This document shows, piece by piece, positions 24,855 through 32,715 of a stretch of 51,159 nucleotides of DNA; position 1 is the stretch's first letter; the number at the start of each line of letters is the position of its first letter. Location: assembly GCA_015068155.1 (NCBI GenBank), contig SVLC01000006.1, positions 1 to 51,159 of the forward strand, in the 5' to 3' direction. The DNA comes from Oscillospiraceae bacterium (lineage in GTDB: Bacteria > Bacillota > Clostridia > Oscillospirales > Oscillospiraceae). The notes beneath the pieces are model-generated. The model searched no databases. It was given only the letters and a program-made list of their open reading frames with translations, and was not told where the DNA came from. A program made the translations under genes and the position numbers.

Positions 24855-25790
24855 TTATTGTTTCAAACATTTATCCAACAGGGCGTTTACCAGGGCGATA
24901 TACTCCTCCTTGGCTTTCAGATAGCTGACGCCGTGGGTGGCTCCCTGCACCAAAAGCAATTCTTTTTCTCCGCCGCTGGCTTCGAAACTGCGCTTCGTCA
25001 TTTCACATGGCACAAAGGTATCCGCTGTACCATGAATAAACAAAATCGGTCTGGTATTGTTTACCAATGTTTTTTCTGTATTCTTCTCCCCCAGCCAAAC
25101 ACCTGCCACACAGCGGGCCGTTAAGCTGGCTGCCCACAGAAAGGGCCAGGACGGAATGTGTACAATGTCCCGAAACACCTTTCCGATGATCTGCTTGGGG
25201 CTGGTATACCCGCAGTCAGCAATGAATCCCTTCACGCTGTCAGGCAATTCCATATCTGCCAGATACATCACCGTGGCCGCGCCCATGGACAATCCGCTGC
25301 ACACCACCGGCAACTTCGATAAATGCTGATCATGGTAGTGTATCCAGCGCAGGATATCGCAACTTTCCAGTATACCGAAAGTGATATATTTCCCTTCACT
25401 GCGGCCGTGAGCCCGCTGGTCCGGCACCAAAATATTCAGGCCCTGTCGATGATATGCTTCAAAAGCCAACCCGAAATCTGCCAGGATACAGCTATGATAG
25501 CCGTGTACCAGCACGATGGTGCCCCGGGCATTTTCCGCTGGGATCCAGGTGGCATGCAATCGCAGCCCGTCATGGCTGTGGATATATACATCCTCAGCAG
25601 GATGCGCACGCAGCCAGGCATCGCCTGCCTGGATATGACCGTAAAACTGGCCAAAGGGCGTTTGTTTCAGCGCCTGCTCATCCATCCAATCCACCGGCTT
25701 TCCCCTGTGACACGCGGCATAAAAGGTATACGCACCCACGCCAAAACAAAATGCCACCAAAACAGCCCCCGCCACCAACGCAACGATCAT
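24855..25790 (-). CDS. Membrane-anchored alpha/beta hydrolase
   Basis: A 311-residue serine hydrolase with an N-terminal membrane helix (2-24). Catalytic features: oxyanion region VLVHGYHSC, nucleophile elbow GLSMG (Ser168), Asp in IHGTADTFVP and His in GATHGVSY. It resembles the BEM46/YjjU-like peptidase S9-type hydrolases of Firmicutes. The start ATG directly abuts the stop (TAAATG) of the PAP2 gene, so it is coupled. The substrate is unknown; esters or lipids are plausible beside a PAP2 phosphatase. Confidence 0.9.
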   Translation of the reverse strand: MIVALVAGAVLVAFCFGVGAYTFYAACHRGKPVDWMDEQALKQTPFGQFYGHIQAGDAWLRAHPAEDVYIHSHDGLRLHATWIPAENARGTIVLVHGYHSCILADFGLAFEAYHRQGLNILVPDQRAHGRSEGKYITFGILESCDILRWIHYHDQHLSKLPVVCSGLSMGAATVMYLADMELPDSVKGFIADCGYTSPKQIIGKVFRDIVHIPSWPFLWAASLTARCVAGVWLGEKNTEKTLVNNTRPILFIHGTADTFVPCEMTKRSFEASGGEKELLLVQGATHGVSYLKAKEEYIALVNALLDKCLKQ

Positions 25791-26708
25791 TTACGATTCC
25801 TTCTTTCCAAATTTCGCAAACCATTTGAATGTCAGCGGCCAAACGATACCGGCTGTGATCACCACCAGGCAATACCGTACCGCGCGGGCGATCATTTCGT
25901 CTCCAAAAATACCGTTGAGCAGACCCTTTGTCCCCTCTTTTACCGCCAACACCACCGCCAAGCCCAGCACTGCCTTGATGATCTGCGCCCACCAAATCGC
26001 TTCGTTGGTAAAATGCAGCTTCTTTTCATCCACGATCCAGACGATCAGCAATCCAACAAAACAGCCCAAAAAGGTATAGCCATTTTTCACCGCAGATTCG
26101 TAATTGTGCGGATCCACATCTGCCGGGAACGGATACAGCTCCACATACAGCAGGTACGCAATGCCCAGCGCGGTCAGAGCGGCGAAGACCCAGGGTATAT
26201 TCTTCTTCCCGTTGCCAAGCATCAGCGGCCGAAAAGCAAATACCATGATCAAAGCCATGACGCTGCCCACCAGCACATCCGCCGGAGTATGCACACCCAC
26301 ATACATACGGGAAAGGGGCACCAAAACCATAACAGCAATACAGATCCCGCGGATGATCTTATTCTTTTGGGTGGCAGCAATACAGCCGAAGGTTCCTACC
26401 GCGGTTTGAGAATGACCGCTGGGAAAGCTGTAGCCGGTGGCCTCCGGTATGGCATCCTCCAGGGCATGGAAATCAGGATCCCGTACCCAGGGCCTGGGAA
26501 TACGGCAAGTGATCTTCAAAAACTGATTGGCCATGTTGCCAAACAATCCAACACCCATGAGATAGTAACCCTGGTATTTGTCCACGCACCAGAAAATAAT
26601 TATACCGATGGCAAGGAATGCGGTCTCTTCACCCAAATGGGTGATCAGCAGCATAAATTCATTCAAAATTGGAATACGTATTTTTTCCAACAAATATAAA
26701 AGTTCCAT
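25791..26708 (-). CDS. PAP2-family membrane phosphatase
   Basis: A 305-residue membrane phosphatase with all three PAP2 signatures: Lys65-Arg72 (KITCRIPRP), PSGH (His99) and SRMYVGVHTPAD (His140, Asp144). The N-terminus and C-terminal half are helical membrane segments, more than the minimal six. Members dephosphorylate undecaprenyl-pyrophosphate or lipid phosphates. GGAGG lies 5 nt before the ATG. It is the first gene of the unit with the hydrolase and dut. Confidence 0.92.
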   Translation of the reverse strand: MELLYLLEKIRIPILNEFMLLITHLGEETAFLAIGIIIFWCVDKYQGYYLMGVGLFGNMANQFLKITCRIPRPWVRDPDFHALEDAIPEATGYSFPSGHSQTAVGTFGCIAATQKNKIIRGICIAVMVLVPLSRMYVGVHTPADVLVGSVMALIMVFAFRPLMLGNGKKNIPWVFAALTALGIAYLLYVELYPFPADVDPHNYESAVKNGYTFLGCFVGLLIVWIVDEKKLHFTNEAIWWAQIIKAVLGLAVVLAVKEGTKGLLNGIFGDEMIARAVRYCLVVITAGIVWPLTFKWFAKFGKKES

Positions 26709-26738
26709 GGTAACCTCCGCTTTTCACAGATTTGTACC

Positions 26739-26767
26739 ATTGTAACACAGGTTTCCCCATATCGCAA
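26739..26767 (-). promoter_or_regulatory. Promoter of the PAP2-hydrolase-dut unit
   Basis: TTGCGA (26762-26767) and TACAAT (26739-26744) on the minus strand, spacing 17 bp. Confidence 0.7.
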
Positions 26768-26774
26768 GAAAAAA

Positions 26775-26800
26775 TGCAGGGCGTTGTTACACGCCCTGCA
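26775..26800 (-). terminator. Terminator after the beta-propeller sensor gene
   Basis: TGCAGGGCGT and its complement form a 10-bp stem followed on the minus strand by six T (26769-26774) and a further T-rich stretch. Confidence 0.92.
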
Positions 26801-26817
26801 AAAAAGATGTTGCGGAT

Positions 26818-28662
26818 TTATTGCAGCGGTTCCACACGAAGGACCTTGCTGAGTACATAGAAGTCGCCATCGATCAATGCCGCGCGAACACGATCACGGT
26901 TACCCTCGTAGCGAATCGATTTCAGCACATTCAGTTCATATCCGTCAAAGTGCAGCAGAATATATACCGATTCATTACTGCCCCAAACATCGATGGCCAA
27001 GCCGATGAGGTTCCGTTCCCGGTCGATAAAATAGGACTTGTAATTCTCGGTGAACGAAGCGCTTTTTTCATAAGCGCAGACGGAAACAACGCCGTCCTGG
27101 GTTTGCTCGTAGATCTCGATCTTCAGATTCCGTTCTTCTCCGTAGCCTATGCCAAGCAGATATCCGTCGCCCAACTGGATCAGGCTTGTGGAAAAACCGT
27201 CAATGAGACCGGTATCGGTGTAGGTAATGTTGGAAATGTCGCTGAGATCAAAGAAATAAACCGGGTCCGTCAGGGTGATCACTTCCGCGGTGCAAACATA
27301 AGCATTGACGCCATCAAACCGGACGGAGGTAGCCTCCTCCCCTTCCGGCGCAAAGCCGATGACCGAGGCTGCTATCTGCCAATCAGACAGGTCTACGCAG
27401 TACAGATTCACATTCCGTTCTGTTACATTTGCGGTCACAGAAACATACTCGCCAAAGAAACGCTCCTGGAATCCCGTGATTGCGGTGGAGGTGACCACCC
27501 GGAGCATGCCATCGTACTGATCCATGCTGTACTGATCCTTCACACTGCCTTCCAGGGTAACGGTGCCTAAAATTTCCAGGCCATCTCCGGCATAGGACAC
27601 GCCGGTGATCTCCGTCATATCGGTCTGCTTATATTCGTTATTGAATACTTCGGAATTTTTGTGGCTGTAGCCATGGGTAGCGTAGATAGTATCCCGGGAT
27701 ACATACAGCTCATTGGAATAGCTCAGCAAGGCTGTTGCGCCCTTCACATCCAGGCTTTTGCCGTCTATCTTACACAATACCGTATACCGGCTACTGCTCA
27801 CCTGGTCAGGACAAACGATATCTTCCGCCGGAATGCAGGTCATGTTCTCCGGCGTACCGTATTGGGGTACATAGGTGGCAGGATCGGAAAAGTCGATATT
27901 GGACTTTGAAACACTGTAATTATAGGCCAGCAGGATCTGGCCCTCCGCCATCCGGGCAGATACCAGGCGTCCGACAAAGTAAACTTCCTCTGTGGGGGTG
28001 ATGTTGGACGGATCGGTGACATCCAAATTCACAAGCTTTGTGCAGCTTTCCATCTGCTGATCGAAAACAATCAGAATAAGGGTAACAGTATTACAATCCG
28101 GAGAGAGGAACATCTCTGCCGAAGTGGTAACATTGAAACCGTCCCCGATTTCATGCTCCGTACCCACATTGTAGCTGCCCACCAACGCAGTATCCTCGCC
28201 GGCAATTTCGTAAACCCGCAGCTCAAATCCGTACAGGTGATAAATATACCGGTCGCTGCGTTTCATCAGATCCGCCTCCACAACGCCCTGGACCTGATTA
28301 TCCGTGGTTTCCACATATTCTTCCTTAGCCACGGGGGATGTTATCAACAGATCCTCCCCGGGGGCAGCACCGGGGTTTTTCACACGCCATAGATTCAAAT
28401 CACATAATGCTTCGAAATTATTCTTATACTTGGGCTTTTGAAAGGTGGCCAGGTTCAATTGCTGGATCACCGCGTAATACTCGCTGTCGGCATACATGCT
28501 CACATCCGGAGGCGTGGTGTTATAGGGAATGAACAATACTGCGGACAAAACTGCCACCGCAAGGCAAATGCTTGTGGCCATGATGGCAGTCCTGCGGCGT
28601 CTGGCCTTGATTTTGGTTACATATTCATTGACGCTTTTTCTGCGTTCGTCAAATGTCTTCAT
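26818..28662 (-). CDS. Membrane-anchored beta-propeller protein, likely sigma-factor partner
   Basis: A 614-residue single-pass protein: a short basic cytoplasmic N-terminus (1-25, MKTFDERRKSVNEYV), a TM helix at about 26-47, then about 560 extracellular residues. These match the secreted C-terminal beta-propeller family (COG4880/Pfam Beta_propel), with segments such as QGVVEADLMKRSDRYIYHL and DQYDGMLRVVTS. Its start lies inside the last codons of the ECF sigma gene (14-nt overlap), the usual arrangement for an anti-sigma factor. No zinc-finger anti-sigma domain is present. Any sigma binding would have to be through the roughly 25-residue N-tail. The anti-sigma role is inferred. Confidence 0.85.
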   Translation of the reverse strand: MKTFDERRKSVNEYVTKIKARRRRTAIMATSICLAVAVLSAVLFIPYNTTPPDVSMYADSEYYAVIQQLNLATFQKPKYKNNFEALCDLNLWRVKNPGAAPGEDLLITSPVAKEEYVETTDNQVQGVVEADLMKRSDRYIYHLYGFELRVYEIAGEDTALVGSYNVGTEHEIGDGFNVTTSAEMFLSPDCNTVTLILIVFDQQMESCTKLVNLDVTDPSNITPTEEVYFVGRLVSARMAEGQILLAYNYSVSKSNIDFSDPATYVPQYGTPENMTCIPAEDIVCPDQVSSSRYTVLCKIDGKSLDVKGATALLSYSNELYVSRDTIYATHGYSHKNSEVFNNEYKQTDMTEITGVSYAGDGLEILGTVTLEGSVKDQYSMDQYDGMLRVVTSTAITGFQERFFGEYVSVTANVTERNVNLYCVDLSDWQIAASVIGFAPEGEEATSVRFDGVNAYVCTAEVITLTDPVYFFDLSDISNITYTDTGLIDGFSTSLIQLGDGYLLGIGYGEERNLKIEIYEQTQDGVVSVCAYEKSASFTENYKSYFIDRERNLIGLAIDVWGSNESVYILLHFDGYELNVLKSIRYEGNRDRVRAALIDGDFYVLSKVLRVEPLQ

Positions 28663-29200
28663 GGGTAATGCCCTCCTTTTCCAGAAGTTCTTTCAAGGCG
28701 ACCTTGGCCCGGGCCAAAAGATTATAAACCTGCTTGGCGGATTTCTTCATAATGCCGCAAATGTCCCCGATGGCAAACCCGTCGAAGAAACTAAGCTGCA
28801 GCACCTGTCGATAGTTCTCCGGCAGCGCCTGCATACAGCGGTACAGCGCCTCATCCCGTTCCTTGAGCACCGCATCGGATTCCGGATCCGCCGAACCCAA
28901 GACTTTTTCCACATCCTCCAGCGGCACAAAATGCCGGTGCAGACGCAGATAGTCCATGGATTTATACCGGGCGATCTTGTAAAGATAGGCCCGCATATGT
29001 CCTTCGTCCCGGAATGTTTTATTTTTCATCAATAAGATCGCTATGCTCTCCGCCGCAATATCCTCTGCCGCATGGGAATTGTGCACCAGGCTGTAGGCAA
29101 AGCGCACCAAGGCATCGGAATAGGAAATCAATATTTGATCCAAAGCGGTTTGGTCTCCCTTGGGAAAACGGCGGTAGCTACTGACACCGATTTCAGCCAT
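28649..29200 (-). CDS. ECF-type RNA polymerase sigma factor (module 1)
   Basis: A 183-residue extracytoplasmic-function sigma factor. The sigma-2 region is at about 25-90 (YSDALVRFAYSLVHNSHAAE, DIAAESIAILL, AYLYKIARYKSMDYLR). Sigma-4 is at about 120-175 (LPENYRQVLQLSFFDGFAIG, then KSAKQVYNLLARAKVALKELL). The ATG at 29200 is chosen over a GTG nine bases upstream that overlaps the AGAGGTG. The C-terminus KEGITHEDI is encoded by the same bases as the Shine-Dalgarno and start codon of the sensor gene. It is paralogous to the sigma gene at 32044-32580. Confidence 0.93.
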   Translation of the reverse strand: MAEIGVSSYRRFPKGDQTALDQILISYSDALVRFAYSLVHNSHAAEDIAAESIAILLMKNKTFRDEGHMRAYLYKIARYKSMDYLRLHRHFVPLEDVEKVLGSADPESDAVLKERDEALYRCMQALPENYRQVLQLSFFDGFAIGDICGIMKKSAKQVYNLLARAKVALKELLEKEGITHEDI

Positions 29201-29225
29201 TGTGATCACCTCTTCACCCTTATAT

Positions 29226-29249
29226 CGAAAAATGGAAGGTTTTTACTCA
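29226..29249 (-). promoter_or_regulatory. Shared leader motif, candidate ECF promoter (module 1)
   Basis: TGAGTAAAAA (29240-29249), then 12 bp, then CGATAT on the minus strand, 49 nt upstream of the sigma start. The same layout precedes the second sigma gene. Read as -35 TGAGTA, 16-bp spacer, -10 beginning CG, it fits an autoregulated ECF promoter. Confidence 0.5.
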
Positions 29250-29270
29250 GGAAAAATTGATATTTTTTTC

Positions 29271-29299
29271 ATAATAATATAAATCGGCGCAGATGGCAA
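29271..29299 (-). promoter_or_regulatory. Vegetative promoter upstream of sigma module 1
   Basis: TTGCCA (29294-29299) and TATTAT (29271-29276) on the minus strand, spacing 17 bp. It could give basal transcription beside the candidate ECF promoter. Confidence 0.5.
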
Positions 29300-29305
29300 G
29301 GAAAA

Positions 29306-29331
29306 AGAGGAGCAGTCTACACTGCTCCTCT
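29306..29331 (-). terminator. Terminator after the SBP-LRR sensor gene
   Basis: AGAGGAGCAGT and its complement form an 11-bp stem with tetraloop, followed on the minus strand by TTTTCC. It separates the two sigma modules. Confidence 0.9.
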
Positions 29332-29336
29332 ATTGC

Positions 29337-32057
29337 TTAGTTTGTTTTTTTGATTTCACCATCGGTGCAATACACGGTATATTCACCTGCATAGTCGCTC
29401 CACTGTAATCCTTTGAACACATTTTCCCATTGGTCCATCGTGCCGCCATAGTGGATCTTCTCTAAATTGCAACAGCCATAGAATGCATCTTCGTCAATTT
29501 TTTTCATTTTTTTCGACATGTTGATATCGGTCAAGGCAGTGCAAAAATAGAACGCCTTTGGGGAAATGTAAGTCACACTATCCGGTAGTGTTATGCTCAC
29601 AAGGCCGCTGTGTTGGAACGCACTATCGCCAATTGCCTGAACCATGTTGGGGATCGTAATTTCGGTCAGCTTGCTGCAGAACTGGAACATACCCGCATTG
29701 ATCACCGTAAGATTGCTGGGCAATTTTATGGTTTTCAAATCTCTGCACTGATTAAATACTGAAACACCAAGTTCTGTAATGCTATCCGGCAAACTCACAG
29801 ATTGCAGGCTGTGGCAAAGGTAAAAAGCGTTATCGCCAATACTGGTAATTCCCTCATTGAAGGTAATCTCTTCCAGCTCCAAACAATGGTAGAATGCGCC
29901 GTCACCGATGGATGTTATATCTTCCGAAATATAAACACGCTTCAGCGTAGTCGAATTACGAAAACCATTGGGCAAAATACATGTTACCGGGACGCCGTTG
30001 TAGGTCGACGGAATCATAACCTCGCTTGATTGGAAATCTTCCCCAGCCATCACGCCGTAGGTACCATCCACCAATTTTACAAAACGCAGGCCCTCCGATT
30101 CTGCTCCTGCCGGAAGACACGTTACGATAAACGCATACTCCACCTTACCGTAGGCATCCACCTGGCCGTCATTTTCCCAATAGCATTTGACTACATACAG
30201 GTATGTGCCAGGCGCCAATTTCAGTTGATCACCGGTCCATTCCGGACTTTCCGCATATTTAGCATAATCACTTAACCCACGATACTGAATATCCCAACAG
30301 GTTATCTCCACCTCTGTCGGCTCCGTTGTCCACCCCATACCTACAGCCAGATAATCGGTTGTTACGCTGACGATTTGATAATCGGAGTTTGGGTCAAACA
30401 GCGATTGCATATCTTTCTGCATGGGATGATCTTTCACCTGATACACTTCGCCGTAGGGGTCTTTCCAGCTCGCAATAAAATACTGCGGCTTGCAGGAAAA
30501 TCCTTCCCCAGTGCCCACAAACATCTCCGGAATGATGGGCGAAGGTTTCTCCGGCTCGGTTTGCACATAGTCCCGATACAACTGGCGATAATACGCCAAT
30601 ACGGTTTCGTCGGTTACATTGGAGGTCATGCAGAAAGCCTGGCTGACATTCTTCAAGGAGCTGTATGCCCGGGGAATATTCTGCACGGAAAAATAGCTGT
30701 CCAACTGCTCCAGCGCGCACTTCACGGCCAGCGCCGTTACATTATCGTATCCATTGGCAGAAGCCAGCCATAGCTGATATTCCGGCAGCGCAACCGCCTC
30801 CCTGTTCACAGGCAAAAAGCCGGTTTTCATAGAAAAATCCGCCTGGATCTGGGGGGCAGTGGCCAGGTACTTCATAAACAGCCAGGATGCCATCACTTTC
30901 AGCGCATCATTATGGTCCAGAATGCAAAAGCTGGCGTTCTGGGTCCATGTTTGGGGATTGTCCCCATCTACCTGGGGAACCGGCGTAACGCCAACCTCAT
31001 AGCTGCCGTCGGAGGACGCAAATGAATTTCCTCCCACACAGCGGTCGAGAACCATGGCATTCCGCTCCAGGCTGAATCCGGAGGTATCGCTCCAGCATCC
31101 ATAGCTGTATTGCTTGGCAAACTCCACCACAAATTGCTCAACAGCCACATAATCATAGTTGAAGCTACCGAATTGATTCTGGACGGGCACATAGTTTTGC
31201 CGCATCAATGTAGCAAACAGCTTATGAGGATAGACCACGCTTAAGGGTGTAACAGGATCTCCCTTTGCCTGAATACGGACTGCGGTTTCCCACACCGCGT
31301 CCCAGGATTGGGGCACCTGCAGATCGTTTGCTTCAAAATAAGTCTTATTGTAGTACATCACTTCCGGAAGCTGGTAAAACGGCAGTGAATAAACATCTTC
31401 CCGTTCTGTCAGCCGGCAGCTTTCCAGGCACACGGTATACAGCGCGTCCTTCTGCTGCGCCGTCAACCCCAGCTTTTCCGTGCTGTAATCTCCGCGGATC
31501 ACAACAGCTTCGCTGTAGATCAGCGATTCCAAATTCACCAGATTATCCAGTTTCTCCTGCAGGCGAACTGCGTTATCCTCCAGACACAGAACAAGATCCG
31601 TATTGGAATTGACCATACTCAGACTGCCGTACAATCCAGCCGCATCGCCGTAGTTCGCCAAGTTAATATGGATATTGGGATAGATCTTGTTAAACTCCAC
31701 AATGTAGCTCTGCAACAGCTCTTCGCTGAGATTGCTCATTGCATGGGCCAGTTGGATGGTGACCTCCTGGTTTTCATAAGCCTTGGGTAGCGTGGTCGGC
31801 TGCGGCGTCACGGTGGAAAGCGACTGCGAGAACGTATCCGATGGATGCGACAAGCCGCTGGGCTGCTCATAAACACTACCTGTGGGCATAAACAGGCTGT
31901 TTCCCCAATTCACAAAATGAGGACCAAACCACATACCAAACATCACAATAACTGCCAGGCATACCGTTGCAACACCGGACTTGATGCCAAACCGGATCCA
32001 CTTCATGCGTCTTGCCTTCTTTTGAATACGCTTGAGGCGTTCGTTATAAGTCTTCAT
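29337..32057 (-). CDS. Membrane-anchored solute-binding / leucine-rich-repeat sensor, likely sigma-factor partner
   Basis: A 906-residue single-pass protein: a basic cytoplasmic N-tail (1-20, MKTYNERLKRIQKKARRMKW), a TM helix at about 22-48 and a large extracellular part. Residues about 95-470 resemble an ABC family-1 solute-binding protein (LLQSYIVEFNKIYPNIHINL, LPFYQLPEVMYYNKTYFEAN, WLFMKYLATAPQIQADFS). Residues about 500-650 are an Ig-like stretch. About 670-880 are BspA-type LRR_5 repeats (VYISEDITSIGDGAFYHCLE and similar), ending in a YGGTMDQW motif. No permease gene adjoins it. The 14-nt overlap with an ECF sigma gene implies a sensor or anti-sigma role, not transport. That role is inferred. 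Confidence 0.87.
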   Translation of the reverse strand: MKTYNERLKRIQKKARRMKWIRFGIKSGVATVCLAVIVMFGMWFGPHFVNWGNSLFMPTGSVYEQPSGLSHPSDTFSQSLSTVTPQPTTLPKAYENQEVTIQLAHAMSNLSEELLQSYIVEFNKIYPNIHINLANYGDAAGLYGSLSMVNSNTDLVLCLEDNAVRLQEKLDNLVNLESLIYSEAVVIRGDYSTEKLGLTAQQKDALYTVCLESCRLTEREDVYSLPFYQLPEVMYYNKTYFEANDLQVPQSWDAVWETAVRIQAKGDPVTPLSVVYPHKLFATLMRQNYVPVQNQFGSFNYDYVAVEQFVVEFAKQYSYGCWSDTSGFSLERNAMVLDRCVGGNSFASSDGSYEVGVTPVPQVDGDNPQTWTQNASFCILDHNDALKVMASWLFMKYLATAPQIQADFSMKTGFLPVNREAVALPEYQLWLASANGYDNVTALAVKCALEQLDSYFSVQNIPRAYSSLKNVSQAFCMTSNVTDETVLAYYRQLYRDYVQTEPEKPSPIIPEMFVGTGEGFSCKPQYFIASWKDPYGEVYQVKDHPMQKDMQSLFDPNSDYQIVSVTTDYLAVGMGWTTEPTEVEITCWDIQYRGLSDYAKYAESPEWTGDQLKLAPGTYLYVVKCYWENDGQVDAYGKVEYAFIVTCLPAGAESEGLRFVKLVDGTYGVMAGEDFQSSEVMIPSTYNGVPVTCILPNGFRNSTTLKRVYISEDITSIGDGAFYHCLELEEITFNEGITSIGDNAFYLCHSLQSVSLPDSITELGVSVFNQCRDLKTIKLPSNLTVINAGMFQFCSKLTEITIPNMVQAIGDSAFQHSGLVSITLPDSVTYISPKAFYFCTALTDINMSKKMKKIDEDAFYGCCNLEKIHYGGTMDQWENVFKGLQWSDYAGEYTVYCTDGEIKKTN

Positions 32058-32580
32058 GTGTGATTCCCTCCTTTATCAGTAATTCCTTCAACGAGGCTCT
32101 GGCGCGGGTCAGCAGATTATATACCTGCTTTGGTTCCTTCTTCAGGATTTCACAGATCTGCTCCACCTTGAAGCCATCGAAATAATGCAGTTGCAACACC
32201 GCCCGGTAATCCTGGTTCAGCTTCTGCATATTGCGAAATACCGCGGCATTCCGCTCCTTACGCACCACATCTTCATAGACATCAGGCGTACTGAGCACAA
32301 GGGCATAGCCTTCAAAGGACACTTCCCGCTTGTGCCGCCGCAGATAATCTACCGCCCGGCTGCGTACAGTTTTATACAGCCAGCAGCGGATCTGCTCCTT
32401 TGTGTCAAATTCGATCTTTTTGGCTATGTAAAGCGCGAAAGCATCTTCCATAATGTCCTCCGCCACGTCCGCATCGCCCACATAGCAGTAAGCGTAACGC
32501 ACCAAAGCATCGGCATAGGCATGCAAAAGGATCTCCAAGGTTTCTGTGTTGTTTGCAAGATAACGGCCGATTATCAGCAT
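32044..32580 (-). CDS. ECF-type RNA polymerase sigma factor (module 2)
   Basis: A 178-residue ECF sigma factor. Sigma-2 reads YADALVRYAYCYVGDADVAE, DIMEDAFALYIAKK, CWLYKTVRSRAVDYLRRHKR. Sigma-4 reads LNQDYRAVLQLHYFDGFKVE, then EPKQVYNLLTRARASLKELL. It ends KEGITHEDL, nearly identical to module 1, because these codons also form the AAGGAGGG and start codon of the sensor gene. GAGGTG lies 7 nt before the ATG. Its closest visible relative is module 1, which suggests a local duplication. Confidence 0.93.
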   Translation of the reverse strand: MLIIGRYLANNTETLEILLHAYADALVRYAYCYVGDADVAEDIMEDAFALYIAKKIEFDTKEQIRCWLYKTVRSRAVDYLRRHKREVSFEGYALVLSTPDVYEDVVRKERNAAVFRNMQKLNQDYRAVLQLHYFDGFKVEQICEILKKEPKQVYNLLTRARASLKELLIKEGITHEDL

Positions 32581-32606
32581 TCTTCATCACCTCTCTATTG
32601 CTAAAA

Positions 32607-32630
32607 CGCAGGAAGAGAATTTTTTACTCA
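32607..32630 (-). promoter_or_regulatory. Shared leader motif, candidate ECF promoter (module 2)
   Basis: TGAGTAAAAA (32621-32630), 12 bp, then CGTTTT on the minus strand, 50 nt upstream of the sigma start. It matches the module 1 leader in sequence, spacing and distance. Confidence 0.5.
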
Positions 32631-32715
32631 CTATTTTTCAAAAAATCTACAAATTTTCCTATAGACCGAGTATAATACAGATCATATAGAAAAACAAGTT
32701 CAATGGAGCGTCGGT

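Noticed and set aside
32640..32715. Vegetative promoter for the second sigma gene facing left from the radical SAM gene.
   Set aside because: A TATTAT is present but no acceptable -35 lies 16-18 bp upstream.
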